A DNA stretch of 64,000 nucleotides from CAIWHR01 sp963734085. GTDB taxonomy: Bacteria; Pseudomonadota; Gammaproteobacteria; Burkholderiales; Casimicrobiaceae. The translations under genes were made by a program, and so were the position numbers. Below the pieces are notes generated by a model. The model was given only the letters and a program-made list of their open reading frames with translations. It was not told the DNA's origin and ran no database searches. How positions within the stretch are numbered: position 1 is the first letter of the stretch; every line of letters begins with the position of its first letter. The stretch is taken from positions 285,655 to 349,654 of the forward strand of contig CAVTFT010000009.1 in NCBI GenBank assembly GCA_963734085.1, read 5' to 3'. This document shows positions 39,561 through 48,792 of the stretch, one piece after another.

Positions 39561-39576
39561 TGTGATGCAGATCACA
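39561..39576. promoter_or_regulatory. CRP-type operator C (TGTGA-N6-TCACA)
   Basis: TGTGATGCAGATCACA, a perfect inverted repeat at the fixed positions, 68-83 bp upstream of the DUF2892 start. Its GATGCAGATCA core also resembles FNR-type boxes, so dual recognition is possible. Confidence 0.7.
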
Positions 39577-39643
39577 GATTTCTCCGGACGGGCAGCCTAT
39601 CTTGATCGTTACTTCTTCTTTTCTCTCGAATGGCGAGGTGGTC

Positions 39644-39838
39644 ATGCAACAGAACGTCGGCGGTATCGATCGTGGTTTGCGCATCGTCATCGGCGTTGCG
39701 CTGCTCGCCTGGGTGGCGCTCGGCCAAGGGGACGTCCGCTGGTGGGGTCTTCTCGGGCTCGTGCCGCTCGGCACGGGATTGCTTGGCTGGTGCCCGGCGT
39801 ACCTGCCGTTCGGCATCCGCACGTCCCGCGCGCATTAG
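39644..39838 (+). CDS. DUF2892 (YgaP-like transmembrane) protein
   Basis: A 64-residue protein with two helices: QQNVGGIDRGLRIVIGVALL, and WWGLLGLVPLGTGLLGWCPAYLPFG. The N-terminal NVGG.DR and the GWCP.Y motif are standard for DUF2892, the membrane domain that in YgaP is joined to a rhodanese. Here the domain stands alone. It starts 68 bp after operator C and ends 1 bp before the adaptor-protein gene, so it probably heads the SQR/RND operon. Confidence 0.88.
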   Translation: MQQNVGGIDRGLRIVIGVALLAWVALGQGDVRWWGLLGLVPLGTGLLGWCPAYLPFGIRTSRAH

Positions 39839-39839
39839 G

Positions 39840-40931
39840 ATGGGCGTGCCTCGCACCGGAATCGGCGCCGCGGTACGGACCGCGGCGATCGTTGCCGGCG
39901 TCGCAATTGCGGGCAGCGCAGCGATCGCCGCAGCGCAATCGCCCGCAGATGCGGGCCAGGCGGCAATCCTGAAAGTCGCGGTTCGCGATCTGCCGCAGAC
40001 GGTCACCGCCGAGGGGGTCGTCGAAGCAGTGAAGCAGGCTACGCTGGGCGCGCAGGTCGCCGGGCGCATCGTCGAGCTCAACGTCAAGGCCGGCGACACC
40101 GTGCGCGCGGGGCAGGTGCTCGCACGGATTGACGCCAGGACCGCCGACCAAGCCGTCGCGGCCAGCTTGTCGCAGGTCGCCGAGGCCGAGGCGAATCTGG
40201 CGAACGCGCGACGCAAGCACGAACGCAACCGCGACCTCCTTGCGCAGAAGTTCGTGAGCCAGGCGGCGGTCGACCAGTCGGAGGCCGAATTCAAGGCCGC
40301 GCAGGCGCAGCTCGCCGCGGTGAAAGCCAACGCCGGCCAGGCCGTCGCTGCCCAGTCGTTCAATACGATCACTTCGCCGTACGCCGGCGTCGTCGGCGCG
40401 ACGCACGCGCTGGTGGGCGACATGGCGCAGCCCGGGCGGCCGCTCATTACGGTCTTCGATCCGCGTGAGCTGCGCGTCACGGCGACGCTGCCGCAGGCCG
40501 CGCTCGCGACGCTGAAACTCGCGCTGCCGGTGCAAGTCGAGATCGCCTCGCTCGGCAGGACGCTCATGGCGACGAAGGTCACGGTCATCCCGATGGCCGA
40601 CGCGCGCACCCACACGACACCCATCCGGCTCGACCTGCCGGCCGCGGAGGGCCTGCTGCCCGGCCAGTTCGCGCGCGCGCGATTCATCACCGGCACAATG
40701 TCGGCGCTCGCCATTCCAGCAGGTGCCGTGCTGAAGCGCGGCGAGGTGACCGCGGTCTACGTGATCGACCGCGAAGGTCGTGCGCAGCTGCGCCAGATCC
40801 GCACCGGCGAGGCGGTCGGCGACGGGCAGGTCGAAGTCCTGTCGGGTCTGAACGATGGCGAGCGCATCGCGCAGAACCCGGTGCAGGCCGGCATGGCGAC
40901 GGCGGCATTGAACGCCGCCGCGACGAGATAG
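39840..40931 (+). CDS. RND efflux periplasmic adaptor (HlyD/AcrA family)
   Basis: A 363-residue membrane fusion protein with an N-terminal signal/anchor (AAVRTAAIVAGVAIAGSAA). GAQVAGRIVELNVKAGDTVR is the first lipoyl half-motif; residues 110-185 form the coiled-coil hairpin (EANLANARRKHERNRDLLAQ); TSPYAGVVGATHALVGD is the second lipoyl half; a beta-barrel follows (ALPVQVEIASLG). It would link the RND pump at 42387 to an outer-membrane channel that is not encoded here. The sulfide:quinone oxidoreductase gene stands between adaptor and pump, an unusual order. Confidence 0.88.
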   Translation: MGVPRTGIGAAVRTAAIVAGVAIAGSAAIAAAQSPADAGQAAILKVAVRDLPQTVTAEGVVEAVKQATLGAQVAGRIVELNVKAGDTVRAGQVLARIDARTADQAVAASLSQVAEAEANLANARRKHERNRDLLAQKFVSQAAVDQSEAEFKAAQAQLAAVKANAGQAVAAQSFNTITSPYAGVVGATHALVGDMAQPGRPLITVFDPRELRVTATLPQAALATLKLALPVQVEIASLGRTLMATKVTVIPMADARTHTTPIRLDLPAAEGLLPGQFARARFITGTMSALAIPAGAVLKRGEVTAVYVIDREGRAQLRQIRTGEAVGDGQVEVLSGLNDGERIAQNPVQAGMATAALNAAATR

Positions 40932-40978
40932 ATCAGCCCGCCCCGGTCGGAGGGCGGCAACCACGAGGAGGAAGACCC

Positions 40979-42253
40979 ATGACACAGATCGTCGTTCTTG
41001 GCGCGGGACTCGGCGGCATGCCGATGGCCTACGAAATGAAGGAGCAGCTTCGCCCCGGCGACCGGATCACCGTCGTCGGCAACGGGCCGAATTTTCATTT
41101 CGTCCCGTCGAACCCCTGGGTCGCCGTCAACTGGCGCAAGCGGAGCGACATCGAATTTCCGGCGGCACCGTATCTCGAAAAGAAGGGGATCGGCTACGAC
41201 CCGCGCGGGGCGAAGCGCCTGCACCCCGAGAAGAACCAGCTCGAGCTTGCCGATGGCACGATGCTCGATTACGACTACATCATCATCGCCACCGGCCCGA
41301 AGCTCGCGTTCGACGAGGTCGAGGGACTCGGACCGGCAGCGAACACGAACTCGATCTGCCATGTCGACCATGCCGAAAAGGCGGCCGGCGTGTGGGACGG
41401 CTTCGTCAAGGACCCAGGCGCGATCGTCGTCGGCGCGGTGCAGGGCGCTTCGTGCTTCGGCCCCGCGTACGAATTCGCGTTCATCATGGACAAGGACCTG
41501 CGCACGCGGAAAATCCGCGATCGCGTGCCGATGACATTTGTCACGGCCGAGCCTTACATCGGACATCTCGGCCTGGGCGGCGTCGGCGACTCGAAGACGA
41601 TGCTCGAATCGGCGATGCGCGAGCGACACATCAAGTGGATCTGCAACGCCAAGGTCACCAAGATCGAAGCCGGCAAGATGCACGTCACGGAGCACGACGA
41701 CGCGGGCCAGCCGAAAAAGCAGCACGAGCTGCCGTTCAAGTACTCGATGATGCTGCCGGCATTCAAGGGCATCGACGCCGTCTTCGGCATCGAAGGGCTC
41801 ACCAATCCGCGCGGTTTCATCGTCGTCGACGCCAACCAGCGCAACCCGAAATACAAGAACGTCTACGCGGTGGGCGTCTGCATCGCGATCCCGCCGGTCG
41901 AGGTGACGCCGGTGCCGACCGGCGCGCCGAAGACGGGCTTCATGATCGAATCGATGGTCACCGCGACCGCGCACAACATCCGCGCCGAGCTCGACGGCAA
42001 GATGCCGGCCGAAAAGGCCACCTGGAACGCCGTATGCCTCGCCGACATGGGCGACACGGGGATCGCGTTCGTCGCGCTGCCGCAGATCCCGCCGCGCAAC
42101 GTCAACTGGTTCGCCGAAGGCAAGTGGGTGCATCTCGCCAAGGTCGCCTTCGAGAAGTACTTCATCCGCAAGATGAAGAGGGGGACCTCCGAGCCGTTCT
42201 ACGAAAAGTACGTGATGAACATGCTCGGGATCGTGAAGCTCAAGTCGAAATGA
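40979..42253 (+). CDS. sqr: Sulfide:quinone oxidoreductase
   Basis: A 424-residue FAD flavoprotein of the SQR family that oxidises sulfide to sulfane sulfur and reduces quinone at the membrane. FAD-binding segment: TQIVVLGAGLGGMPMAYEM; second strand YDYIIIATGPKLAFDEV. Cysteines C127 (SICHVDH), C159 (GASCFGPAYE) and C353 (NAVCLADMG) coincide in position and context with the three redox cysteines of the Acidithiobacillus enzyme (128, 160, 356), so catalysis is likely intact. The C-terminal amphipathic part (KVAFEKYFIRKMKRG) fits membrane attachment. GAGGAGG precedes the ATG. It shares an operon with DUF2892 and RND genes. Confidence 0.88.
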   Translation: MTQIVVLGAGLGGMPMAYEMKEQLRPGDRITVVGNGPNFHFVPSNPWVAVNWRKRSDIEFPAAPYLEKKGIGYDPRGAKRLHPEKNQLELADGTMLDYDYIIIATGPKLAFDEVEGLGPAANTNSICHVDHAEKAAGVWDGFVKDPGAIVVGAVQGASCFGPAYEFAFIMDKDLRTRKIRDRVPMTFVTAEPYIGHLGLGGVGDSKTMLESAMRERHIKWICNAKVTKIEAGKMHVTEHDDAGQPKKQHELPFKYSMMLPAFKGIDAVFGIEGLTNPRGFIVVDANQRNPKYKNVYAVGVCIAIPPVEVTPVPTGAPKTGFMIESMVTATAHNIRAELDGKMPAEKATWNAVCLADMGDTGIAFVALPQIPPRNVNWFAEGKWVHLAKVAFEKYFIRKMKRGTSEPFYEKYVMNMLGIVKLKSK

Positions 42254-42386
42254 CGGGAGCGGCGTGAGCGCGAAGGGCGGCCGGACGCCCGCGCGAGAGG
42301 CGAAGCCAGCCAAGAGCGCTCCGAGGGCCTGCACTGCCGAAACACGGAGGCCGCGAACACCGGAGACGCAGCGCGCAGGTAATCCA

Positions 42387-45300
42387 ATGGAGGATCGACC
42401 GGAAACTCCGCTCGGCCTCTCGGGCCGGATCGCCCGCTTCTTTCTGTCGTCTCAGCTCACGCCGCTGATCGGACTTGTGCTGGCGTTGGCCGGCGCGTTC
42501 GCGCTGATCGTGACGCCGCGCGAGGAGGAGCCGCAGATCGACGTCACGATGGCGAGCGTCTTCGTGCCGTTTCCGGGCGCATCGGCGGCCGACGTCGAAC
42601 GGCTGGTCTCCACTCCGGCCGAGCAGGTGCTCTCGCAGATCCAGGGTCTCGAGCACGTGTGGTCGGTATCGCGACCCGGGCAGGCGCTGATCACCGTCCA
42701 GTACAAAGTTGGCGTCAAGCGCAACGATGCGGTCGTCCGGCTGCACGACACGATCCTGTCGCACAAGGACTGGCTGCCGCCCGAGCTCGGCGTCGGCGAG
42801 CCGCTGGTCAAGCCCAAAGGGATCGACGACGTCCCGATCCTCGCGGTGACGCTGTGGACAAAGGATCGGGAGCGCGGCGCGTACGAGCTGGAGCGCGTCG
42901 CCCACGCGGTCGAAGTCGAGTTGAAGCGCGTCCCCGGCACCCGCGAGGTGACGACGATCGGCGGCCCGGGCCGCGTCGTACAGGTGCAGCTCGACGTCGA
43001 GAAGCTCAACGCCTACGGCCTCGCGGCCACCGATCTGCGCCGGATGCTCGTGAGCGCGAACACGGCGCTGCCTGCCGGCGATCTCGTCCGTGGCAACGAG
43101 ACGATCCTGGTCGAGACCGGCGCGTTCCTCGAGTCCGCAAAGGAGGTGCGCGAGCTCACCGTCGGCGTTCACGAGGGGGCGCCCGTCTATCTCGCCGACG
43201 TCGCTCGCGTCGTCGACGGCCCGCCGCCGCCGGCGCGCTACGCCTGGCACGGTATCGGCAAGGCGGGGAGCGGTGCGGCGCCTGATACTGCCGGCAACTC
43301 GTATCCGGCGGTGACGATCGCCGTGACGAAAAAGGCCGGCGAAAACGCCGTCGAGGTCGCCGCACGCGTCGAGCAGCGGCTTGCGCAGCTTTCGAACACG
43401 GTAATTCCCGCCGGCGTCGAGACGACGGTCACCCGCGACTACGGGCAGACGGCGAACGACAAGGCGAAGCTCCTCATTTCGAAGCTGCTGTTTGCGACGC
43501 TCTCGGTCGTCGCGCTGGTGTTTCTCACACTAGGCCGGCGCGAGGCGGCGATCGTCGGCGTCGCGGTGCTGCTGACGCTGGCCGCGACGCTGTTTGCGTC
43601 GTGGGCGTGGGGCTTCACGCTCAACCGCGTGAGCCTCTTTGCGCTGATCTTCTCGATCGGAATCCTCGTCGACGACGCGATCGTCGTCGTCGAGAACATC
43701 CACCGCCACCGGATGCTCGAGCCCGACGCTCCGCTTGCAGCGCTGATCCCGGGCGCCGTCGACGAGGTCGGCGGACCGACGATACTCGCCACGTTCACCG
43801 TGATCGCGGCGCTGCTGCCGATGGCATTCGTCACCGGGCTTATGGGTCCTTATATGAGCCCGATTCCGATCAACGCGAGCATGGGGATGCTGATCTCGCT
43901 CGGCGTCGCGTTCATGATCACGCCGTGGCTCGCCCTCAAGCTTACCCCAGCGCACGGCCACGCGTCGCACGCCGAGAGCCGTCTCGATCGCTGGCTCGCG
44001 GCAACGTTCACGCGGCTTTTGACGCCGTTCGTCGACACCGAGCGCGGTACGCGCCGCCGGCGATTGCTCGGCGCGGGGATCGTCGTTGCGATCCTGGCGT
44101 CGGTGGCGCTGGCCTTCGTGCAGCTGGTCGTGCTGAAGATGCTGCCGTTCGACAACAAGAGCGAATTCCAGGTGATCGTCGACATGCCGGCCGGAACGCC
44201 CGTCGAGGCGACGGCGGCGGCGCTCGCCGATCTCGGCGCGTACGTGGCGACAATCGACGAGGTCGTCGATTACCAAGCCTACGCGGGCACGGCGTCGCCG
44301 ATCAATTTCAACGGTCTCGTGCGCCAGTACGACCTGCGCCAGATGCCCGAGCAGGGCGATCTGCAGGTCAACCTCACTGACCGCAAGCACCGATCGCGCA
44401 AGAGCCACGAAATCGCGCTCGCGGTTCGCCCGAAGCTGGAGGAGATCGGCGCGCGGCACAAGGCGAAAGTGAAGGTCGTCGAAGTGCCGCCGGGACCGCC
44501 GGTGCTCTCGCCGATCGTCGCCGAAATCTATGGTCCGGACGAGGCCGGGCGGCACGCGCTCGCGAAGGGCGTACGTAGTGCGTTCGGCGCGACGGCGGGC
44601 GTCGTCGGCATCGACGATTCGATCGAGGACAACGCGCCGCGCGCGCTGGTGCGCATCGACCAGCGCAAGGCTGCGCTTTCCGGTGTGACGCCCGCCGACG
44701 TCGTCGCTGCGCTCAAGATGGCGCTTGCCGGCGACGACGTGACGGCGCTCCACGACGGACAGGCGAAATACGGCGTTCCCGTCCGCATCACGCTGCCGCC
44801 GTCCCGGCAGGGCCGTCTCGATGCGCTGCTCACGATGACGGTGCGCGCGGGCGACGGCGCCAACGTGCCGCTGTCCGAATTGGTCGACGTGCGGCCGGCA
44901 TTCCGCGAAAAGACGATCTATCACAAGGACCTGCTGCCGGTGACCTACGTCATCGGCGACATGGCGGGCGGCGCCGACAGTCCGCTCTACGGGATGTTCG
45001 GCGCGCGCAACCGGGTGGCCGACGTCGCGGTTCCCAACGGCGGGACGCTCGCCGAGCATTTCATCTCGCAGCCGGCGGAGCACTACCGGAGCTATGCGCT
45101 CAAGTGGGACGGCGAGTGGCAGGTCACATACGAAACGTTCCGCGACATGGGCATCGCTTACGCCGTCGGCCTCGTGCTGATCTATCTGCTCGTCGTCGCG
45201 CAGTTCGGCTCGTACCTGACGCCGCTCGTGATCATGGCGCCGATCCCGCTCACGATCATCGGCGTGATGCCCGGCCACGCGCTACTGCACCAGCCGTTCA

Positions 45301-45677
45301 CCGCGACGTCGATGATCGGGATGATCGCGCTCGCCGGCATCATCGTGCGCAATTCGATCCTGCTCGTCGATTTCGTCAACCTGCAGCTTCGCAAGGGCGT
45401 CGCGTTTGCGCAGGCGATCGTCGACGCCGCCGCCGCGCGCGCCAAGCCGATCGCGCTGACCGGCCTCGCGGCGATGGCCGGTGCGTTCTTCATCCTCGAC
45501 GACCCGATCTTCAACGGCCTCGCGATCGCGCTGATCTTCGGGATTCTCGTCTCGACGCTGCTGACGCTGGTCGTGATTCCCGTGCTCTATTTCGCGGTCA
45601 ACCGGCGCAAGTACGACGTCGCCGAGCTGACTACGCCGCAGCCGGCGCCGGTGGCGCCGCGTGCTTCCGGAGCTTGA
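42387..45677 (+). CDS. RND-family efflux permease (AcrB/CzcA superfamily)
   Basis: A 1,096-residue inner-membrane pump with the usual duplicated layout of twelve helices and two large periplasmic loops. TM1 is SSQLTPLIGLVLALAGAFAL; PGASAADVERLVSTPAEQVL and the porter domain follow; SIGILVDDAIVVVENIHRHR carries the proton-relay aspartates of TM4. The second half has MAPIPLTIIGVMPGHALLHQ and MIALAGIIVRNSILLVDFVN. Start uncertain: ATG 42387 begins with typical family sequence; GTG 42264, 10 bp after sqr, would add a 41-residue arginine/proline-rich leader. Substrate unknown; the operon with SQR suggests sulfur-related or organic compounds. Its 3' end overlaps the opposite HdeD gene by 47 bp. Confidence 0.88.
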   Translation: MEDRPETPLGLSGRIARFFLSSQLTPLIGLVLALAGAFALIVTPREEEPQIDVTMASVFVPFPGASAADVERLVSTPAEQVLSQIQGLEHVWSVSRPGQALITVQYKVGVKRNDAVVRLHDTILSHKDWLPPELGVGEPLVKPKGIDDVPILAVTLWTKDRERGAYELERVAHAVEVELKRVPGTREVTTIGGPGRVVQVQLDVEKLNAYGLAATDLRRMLVSANTALPAGDLVRGNETILVETGAFLESAKEVRELTVGVHEGAPVYLADVARVVDGPPPPARYAWHGIGKAGSGAAPDTAGNSYPAVTIAVTKKAGENAVEVAARVEQRLAQLSNTVIPAGVETTVTRDYGQTANDKAKLLISKLLFATLSVVALVFLTLGRREAAIVGVAVLLTLAATLFASWAWGFTLNRVSLFALIFSIGILVDDAIVVVENIHRHRMLEPDAPLAALIPGAVDEVGGPTILATFTVIAALLPMAFVTGLMGPYMSPIPINASMGMLISLGVAFMITPWLALKLTPAHGHASHAESRLDRWLAATFTRLLTPFVDTERGTRRRRLLGAGIVVAILASVALAFVQLVVLKMLPFDNKSEFQVIVDMPAGTPVEATAAALADLGAYVATIDEVVDYQAYAGTASPINFNGLVRQYDLRQMPEQGDLQVNLTDRKHRSRKSHEIALAVRPKLEEIGARHKAKVKVVEVPPGPPVLSPIVAEIYGPDEAGRHALAKGVRSAFGATAGVVGIDDSIEDNAPRALVRIDQRKAALSGVTPADVVAALKMALAGDDVTALHDGQAKYGVPVRITLPPSRQGRLDALLTMTVRAGDGANVPLSELVDVRPAFREKTIYHKDLLPVTYVIGDMAGGADSPLYGMFGARNRVADVAVPNGGTLAEHFISQPAEHYRSYALKWDGEWQVTYETFRDMGIAYAVGLVLIYLLVVAQFGSYLTPLVIMAPIPLTIIGVMPGHALLHQPFTATSMIGMIALAGIIVRNSILLVDFVNLQLRKGVAFAQAIVDAAAARAKPIALTGLAAMAGAFFILDDPIFNGLAIALIFGILVSTLLTLVVIPVLYFAVNRRKYDVAELTTPQPAPVAPRASGA

Positions 45678-46200
45678 ACGCCAGGACGACGAGCAGCGCG
45701 CCGTAGACGACGGCAAAGGCGCCGATAAGCCACAGCACCGCGAGCGCGCCGGCACCGGGGTTTGCGACCATCAGCACGCCGAACACGATCGACAACGCGC
45801 CGGAGAGGATCAGCAGCCATTCGTTGGCGATCTCCTTGCGCAGACGGATCGCCGCGGCAACCTGCAACAGGCCGTTGACGATCGCCCACCCGGCAATCAG
45901 CAGCAGCAGCGCAATCGCGGTGACGCCGGGCGCGAGAAAGGTCACGATGCCAGCGGCGATCCCGAGCACGCCGATGAGGACGACCTGCCACATCGGCTTG
46001 CCGCCATCCTTCGCCTGCCAGCCCCCCCACAACGCCGCGACGCCGTCGACGAGCGCATAGGCGCCCCAGAACAGCACCAGCGTGATCAGCGTGGCACCCG
46101 GCCACGTCCACGCCAGGACGCCGAAGACGATCGCCGCGATCCCGCGAAGCAGCACGAGCCACCAGACACGTCCGAGCGTGTGGAGCAATGTGACGTCCAT
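45631..46200 (-). CDS. HdeD family membrane protein (DUF308)
   Basis: A 189-residue membrane protein with six helices in three pairs: WWLVLLRGIAAIVFGVLAWT, WQVVLIGVLGIAAGIVTFLA, WLLILSGALSIVFGVLMVAN, each followed by a second helix. This threefold repeat with (L/I)xG is typical of HdeD/DUF308, linked to acid stress in E. coli but mostly uncharacterised. The ATG at 46200 follows AGGGAGG. Convergent with the RND gene, with a 47-bp overlap of coding ends. Confidence 0.85.
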   Translation of the reverse strand: MDVTLLHTLGRVWWLVLLRGIAAIVFGVLAWTWPGATLITLVLFWGAYALVDGVAALWGGWQAKDGGKPMWQVVLIGVLGIAAGIVTFLAPGVTAIALLLLIAGWAIVNGLLQVAAAIRLRKEIANEWLLILSGALSIVFGVLMVANPGAGALAVLWLIGAFAVVYGALLVVLAFKLRKHAAPPAPAAA

Positions 46201-46287
46201 AGCATCCTCCCTGCCTGTTGCGGCGGCCGGAGCCGCCAGTTCGCGCATTATCCGCGCTAACTGCGCCGGTGTGCGACAGCCCGGCCC

Positions 46288-47829
46288 CTAGTTCGCTGCG
46301 GAGCGTCGCTCGACCTGCAGCTCGCGATCCGCGAGCACAACCGGCGCGCACGCCTGGCTTCTCGCCGTCACCTTGAGGATGACGCGCGGGGCCCATGAGC
46401 GAGGCACTTGCAACGTCCCGCTGTAGCCGCAGTACAACGCGTGAGGCACGTCGGGATAGGCCTTCTTCACGTCGACCCGGGGGCAAAAGCACTGAAGCGC
46501 CTTGACCTTGCGTCCGTCGATGAAGATTTCAATGACTGGCGAGTGGCCCGACACGTCGAATGCCCAGCCCTGTACGAGCACGTCGTCGCCACACCTTAAC
46601 GTTTGCCGCTCGCTTGGGCAATCGAGCCATCCCTGCAGACGCGGCGCCGGATGCAGCGGCAACGTCTCGCCTGGCAATGGCCTGATCGCGACCCCACTGG
46701 TTCGCATCGGCAATATCGTGATGGCAGCAAAGCCTTCTTCGCAGAACCACCGGAGCAGATCTTCTTCCGAGTGGTAGCTCCGATATTGCGGAGAGTACCA
46801 ATCGAAGTTCAGGAACTCGGCCATCTTCGGCTCCGGATGGCTCCCTACGGCAAAGAGCGCCAACAGCTTCGCAAGACGCGTGCGCCCCCGTGCGGCAGCG
46901 GCGTCGCGCCAGAACGTCATCCTGCCCAGCAGGCGGCAGAGATGGTAAAGCCAGGACGGCGGCATGCGGCAGGTGACCGGTCGCATCAGATCGTCCTGCA
47001 CGAAGTGCACGGCCCGCGCATAGATTCCGGTGCGCCGCTCGGTGGGATAGAGCCAAACGGAAAGTCGCCCGCCCCGCCTCACGAGTGACGCGCATTGCCT
47101 GAAGGCGCTGCGGCAGTCGGGTGTGTGGTGCAGTGCGCCCACGGAGAATACGAAGTCGAAGGCGCCGGGACGGAACGGTGGCATCAGAATGTCGCCCTGT
47201 ACGAGCAGAACGTTCGCGAGATGGCGCGTGTTCCAGTGCGCCCGTTCCAACGAGTGGCTGAGATCGAGCCCGACGGCCAGCGCGCAATGACGCGCGACCG
47301 CCTGCACGTACTTGCCCATGCCGCAACCCATTTCGACGACCGTGCGGCCAGCGAGCGACGACGTATCCACATTGGCGACATCTTCCTGCTGCGGCCTGTG
47401 CGAGAAGATATCCGAGAAAAATACCTTGCGATAGAAAGCGGGATCGAGGCCGGTCAATGCCGCCAGCGTCACGATGTCCTCTTCCGGAGTCGTCACCTGG
47501 TAGGTGTTCCACTCGAACCCGAAGGCTCGCGCAGTTTTCTCGTGCATTTTTTCGAAACGGCGGATCTCCGAGCGGTCGGGATCGAAGTCCATTCGTGCGA
47601 GCACGACCGCATGGTCGCGACAAAACTGCGGATCGCCGATCAACGAATTGGGAAGAATCCGGGGGATGCCGCCGGTGAGCGGGTATATCCTGTTGCAAGG
47701 CACGCAGCGCAGTATCGCTTCGACGATGTCTCCATGTTCTTCGCGCAACAGCGTCCATTCGAAATCGCCGCGGCAGTGCGGACAACATAGGATGCCGGCG
47801 TGTTCCGTCCGCACGGTGCTCGTTACCAA
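46288..47829 (-). CDS. SAM-dependent methyltransferase with zinc-ribbon N-terminus and C-terminal beta domain
   Basis: A 513-residue protein. An N-terminal Trm112-like zinc ribbon has CCPHCRGDF and LRCVPCNRIYPLTGGIPRIL. The methyltransferase core (about 150-300) shows VVEMGCGMGKYVQAVARH (SAM loop), VGLDLSHSLERA and FSVGALHHTPDCRSAF. The C-terminal 100 residues (DVLVQGWAFDVSG, VIEIFIDGRKV) match a beta domain also found in the sulfotransferase-glycosyltransferase at 53692. Start is uncertain (TTG 47829 or GTG 47814). It belongs to the polysaccharide locus and probably methylates a sugar or lipid carrier. The 195 bp beyond the start hold no clear feature. Confidence 0.75.
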   Translation of the reverse strand: MVTSTVRTEHAGILCCPHCRGDFEWTLLREEHGDIVEAILRCVPCNRIYPLTGGIPRILPNSLIGDPQFCRDHAVVLARMDFDPDRSEIRRFEKMHEKTARAFGFEWNTYQVTTPEEDIVTLAALTGLDPAFYRKVFFSDIFSHRPQQEDVANVDTSSLAGRTVVEMGCGMGKYVQAVARHCALAVGLDLSHSLERAHWNTRHLANVLLVQGDILMPPFRPGAFDFVFSVGALHHTPDCRSAFRQCASLVRRGGRLSVWLYPTERRTGIYARAVHFVQDDLMRPVTCRMPPSWLYHLCRLLGRMTFWRDAAAARGRTRLAKLLALFAVGSHPEPKMAEFLNFDWYSPQYRSYHSEEDLLRWFCEEGFAAITILPMRTSGVAIRPLPGETLPLHPAPRLQGWLDCPSERQTLRCGDDVLVQGWAFDVSGHSPVIEIFIDGRKVKALQCFCPRVDVKKAYPDVPHALYCGYSGTLQVPRSWAPRVILKVTARSQACAPVVLADRELQVERRSAAN

Positions 47830-48024
47830 TGGCTGGTGAAGAAGTGAATTATCTTAGCCGCCGGGGGCGCCACACATCGGCGGCCCACGCGTAGCAGCAC
47901 ACGCGGCCGCTAACCTTCAGGGCGGGAATACGCGCGGCGCGCAGGCGGTCTGTTGCCATGTCGTTCCCCATCCGAATGCGTGGCGCGGCCGTCCTGCTCG
48001 TAAACTCCGCTGCCGATGCTGCCG

Positions 48025-48792
48025 TCAGCCATATCCATACATTGAAAAGAACGGCCGGGTATTGTCAATAACGTACCGCATATCGTCGTCGTTGAGGAGT
48101 TTCCGATAGTTGTTCTGCTCGGGGCGCGTCTTGACCTCGCTCGTCGGCAGCAGCGAAAAGTCTTCGCCTACGAAGTCGCATGTTCGTTTCAGGCACTCCA
48201 GCGGATCGCGCACCACATCCTCGTAGGCGAGTTCGAGCATTCGGTGATGGCCGATCTTCTTGTATTCGTGGATGATCATCATTGCTTCCATCCAATAATT
48301 CACCCCCCCTTTGATGCTGTGCGTTGCCATCGCGCGGCCTTCAACCAGGCTCGCAACCACGTTCAGGGGGTTGCGATAGATATGAACAAACTTGGCTTCC
48401 GGATACATGTGGGACAGCAACAGCAGCCCATACACATTCTGGGGAGTCTTGTCGAACCAGCGCCCATTGACGTTCGCCCTCGCGGTCAGATAGCGTCGCC
48501 CATAAGCTTCCGCCATCTCCCTCCTGTCGCGTGCGTTGCGTCGCGCCTGGTCGAATTCTTCTTCGGAAATGCCATCCGCTTGGTGGTGCCTTGCGAAGAC
48601 CTCCAGCGTGTCGTAATGGAAATCGAAGCGGGGACTGCCGAATGGGTCGGCCCAGCGGAAAAAGTGCGTTTCTTCGGGGCATTCGAGACGCGGATGCAAT
48701 CTCAGGAAATTTCGCAGCATCGTCGTTCCCGAGCGAACGCAGCCGAGAATGAAGAATGGCGTATCGTCCTTCCCGAGGGCGTCGCGCATCAT
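48025..48792 (-). CDS. Sulfotransferase-family protein
   Basis: A 255-residue PAPS-dependent sulfotransferase fold. The 5'-phosphosulfate loop is FFILGCVRSGTTMLRNFLRL (near residues 13-32) and the 3'-phosphate site is FVHIYRNPLNVVASLVEGRA (near 134-153). RWFDKTPQNVYGL contains the likely catalytic region. It would sulfate a sugar of the surface glycan; whether the protein is a true sulfotransferase or a degenerate family member cannot be told from sequence alone. The start overlaps the stop of the upstream glycosyltransferase by 4 bp. Confidence 0.82.
   Translation of the reverse strand: MMRDALGKDDTPFFILGCVRSGTTMLRNFLRLHPRLECPEETHFFRWADPFGSPRFDFHYDTLEVFARHHQADGISEEEFDQARRNARDRREMAEAYGRRYLTARANVNGRWFDKTPQNVYGLLLLSHMYPEAKFVHIYRNPLNVVASLVEGRAMATHSIKGGVNYWMEAMMIIHEYKKIGHHRMLELAYEDVVRDPLECLKRTCDFVGEDFSLLPTSEVKTRPEQNNYRKLLNDDDMRYVIDNTRPFFSMYGYG

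Noticed and set aside
42264..42386. GTG-initiated extension of the RND permease
   Set aside because: The added residues are Arg/Pro/Ala-rich and not typical of the family; kept as an alternative start only.
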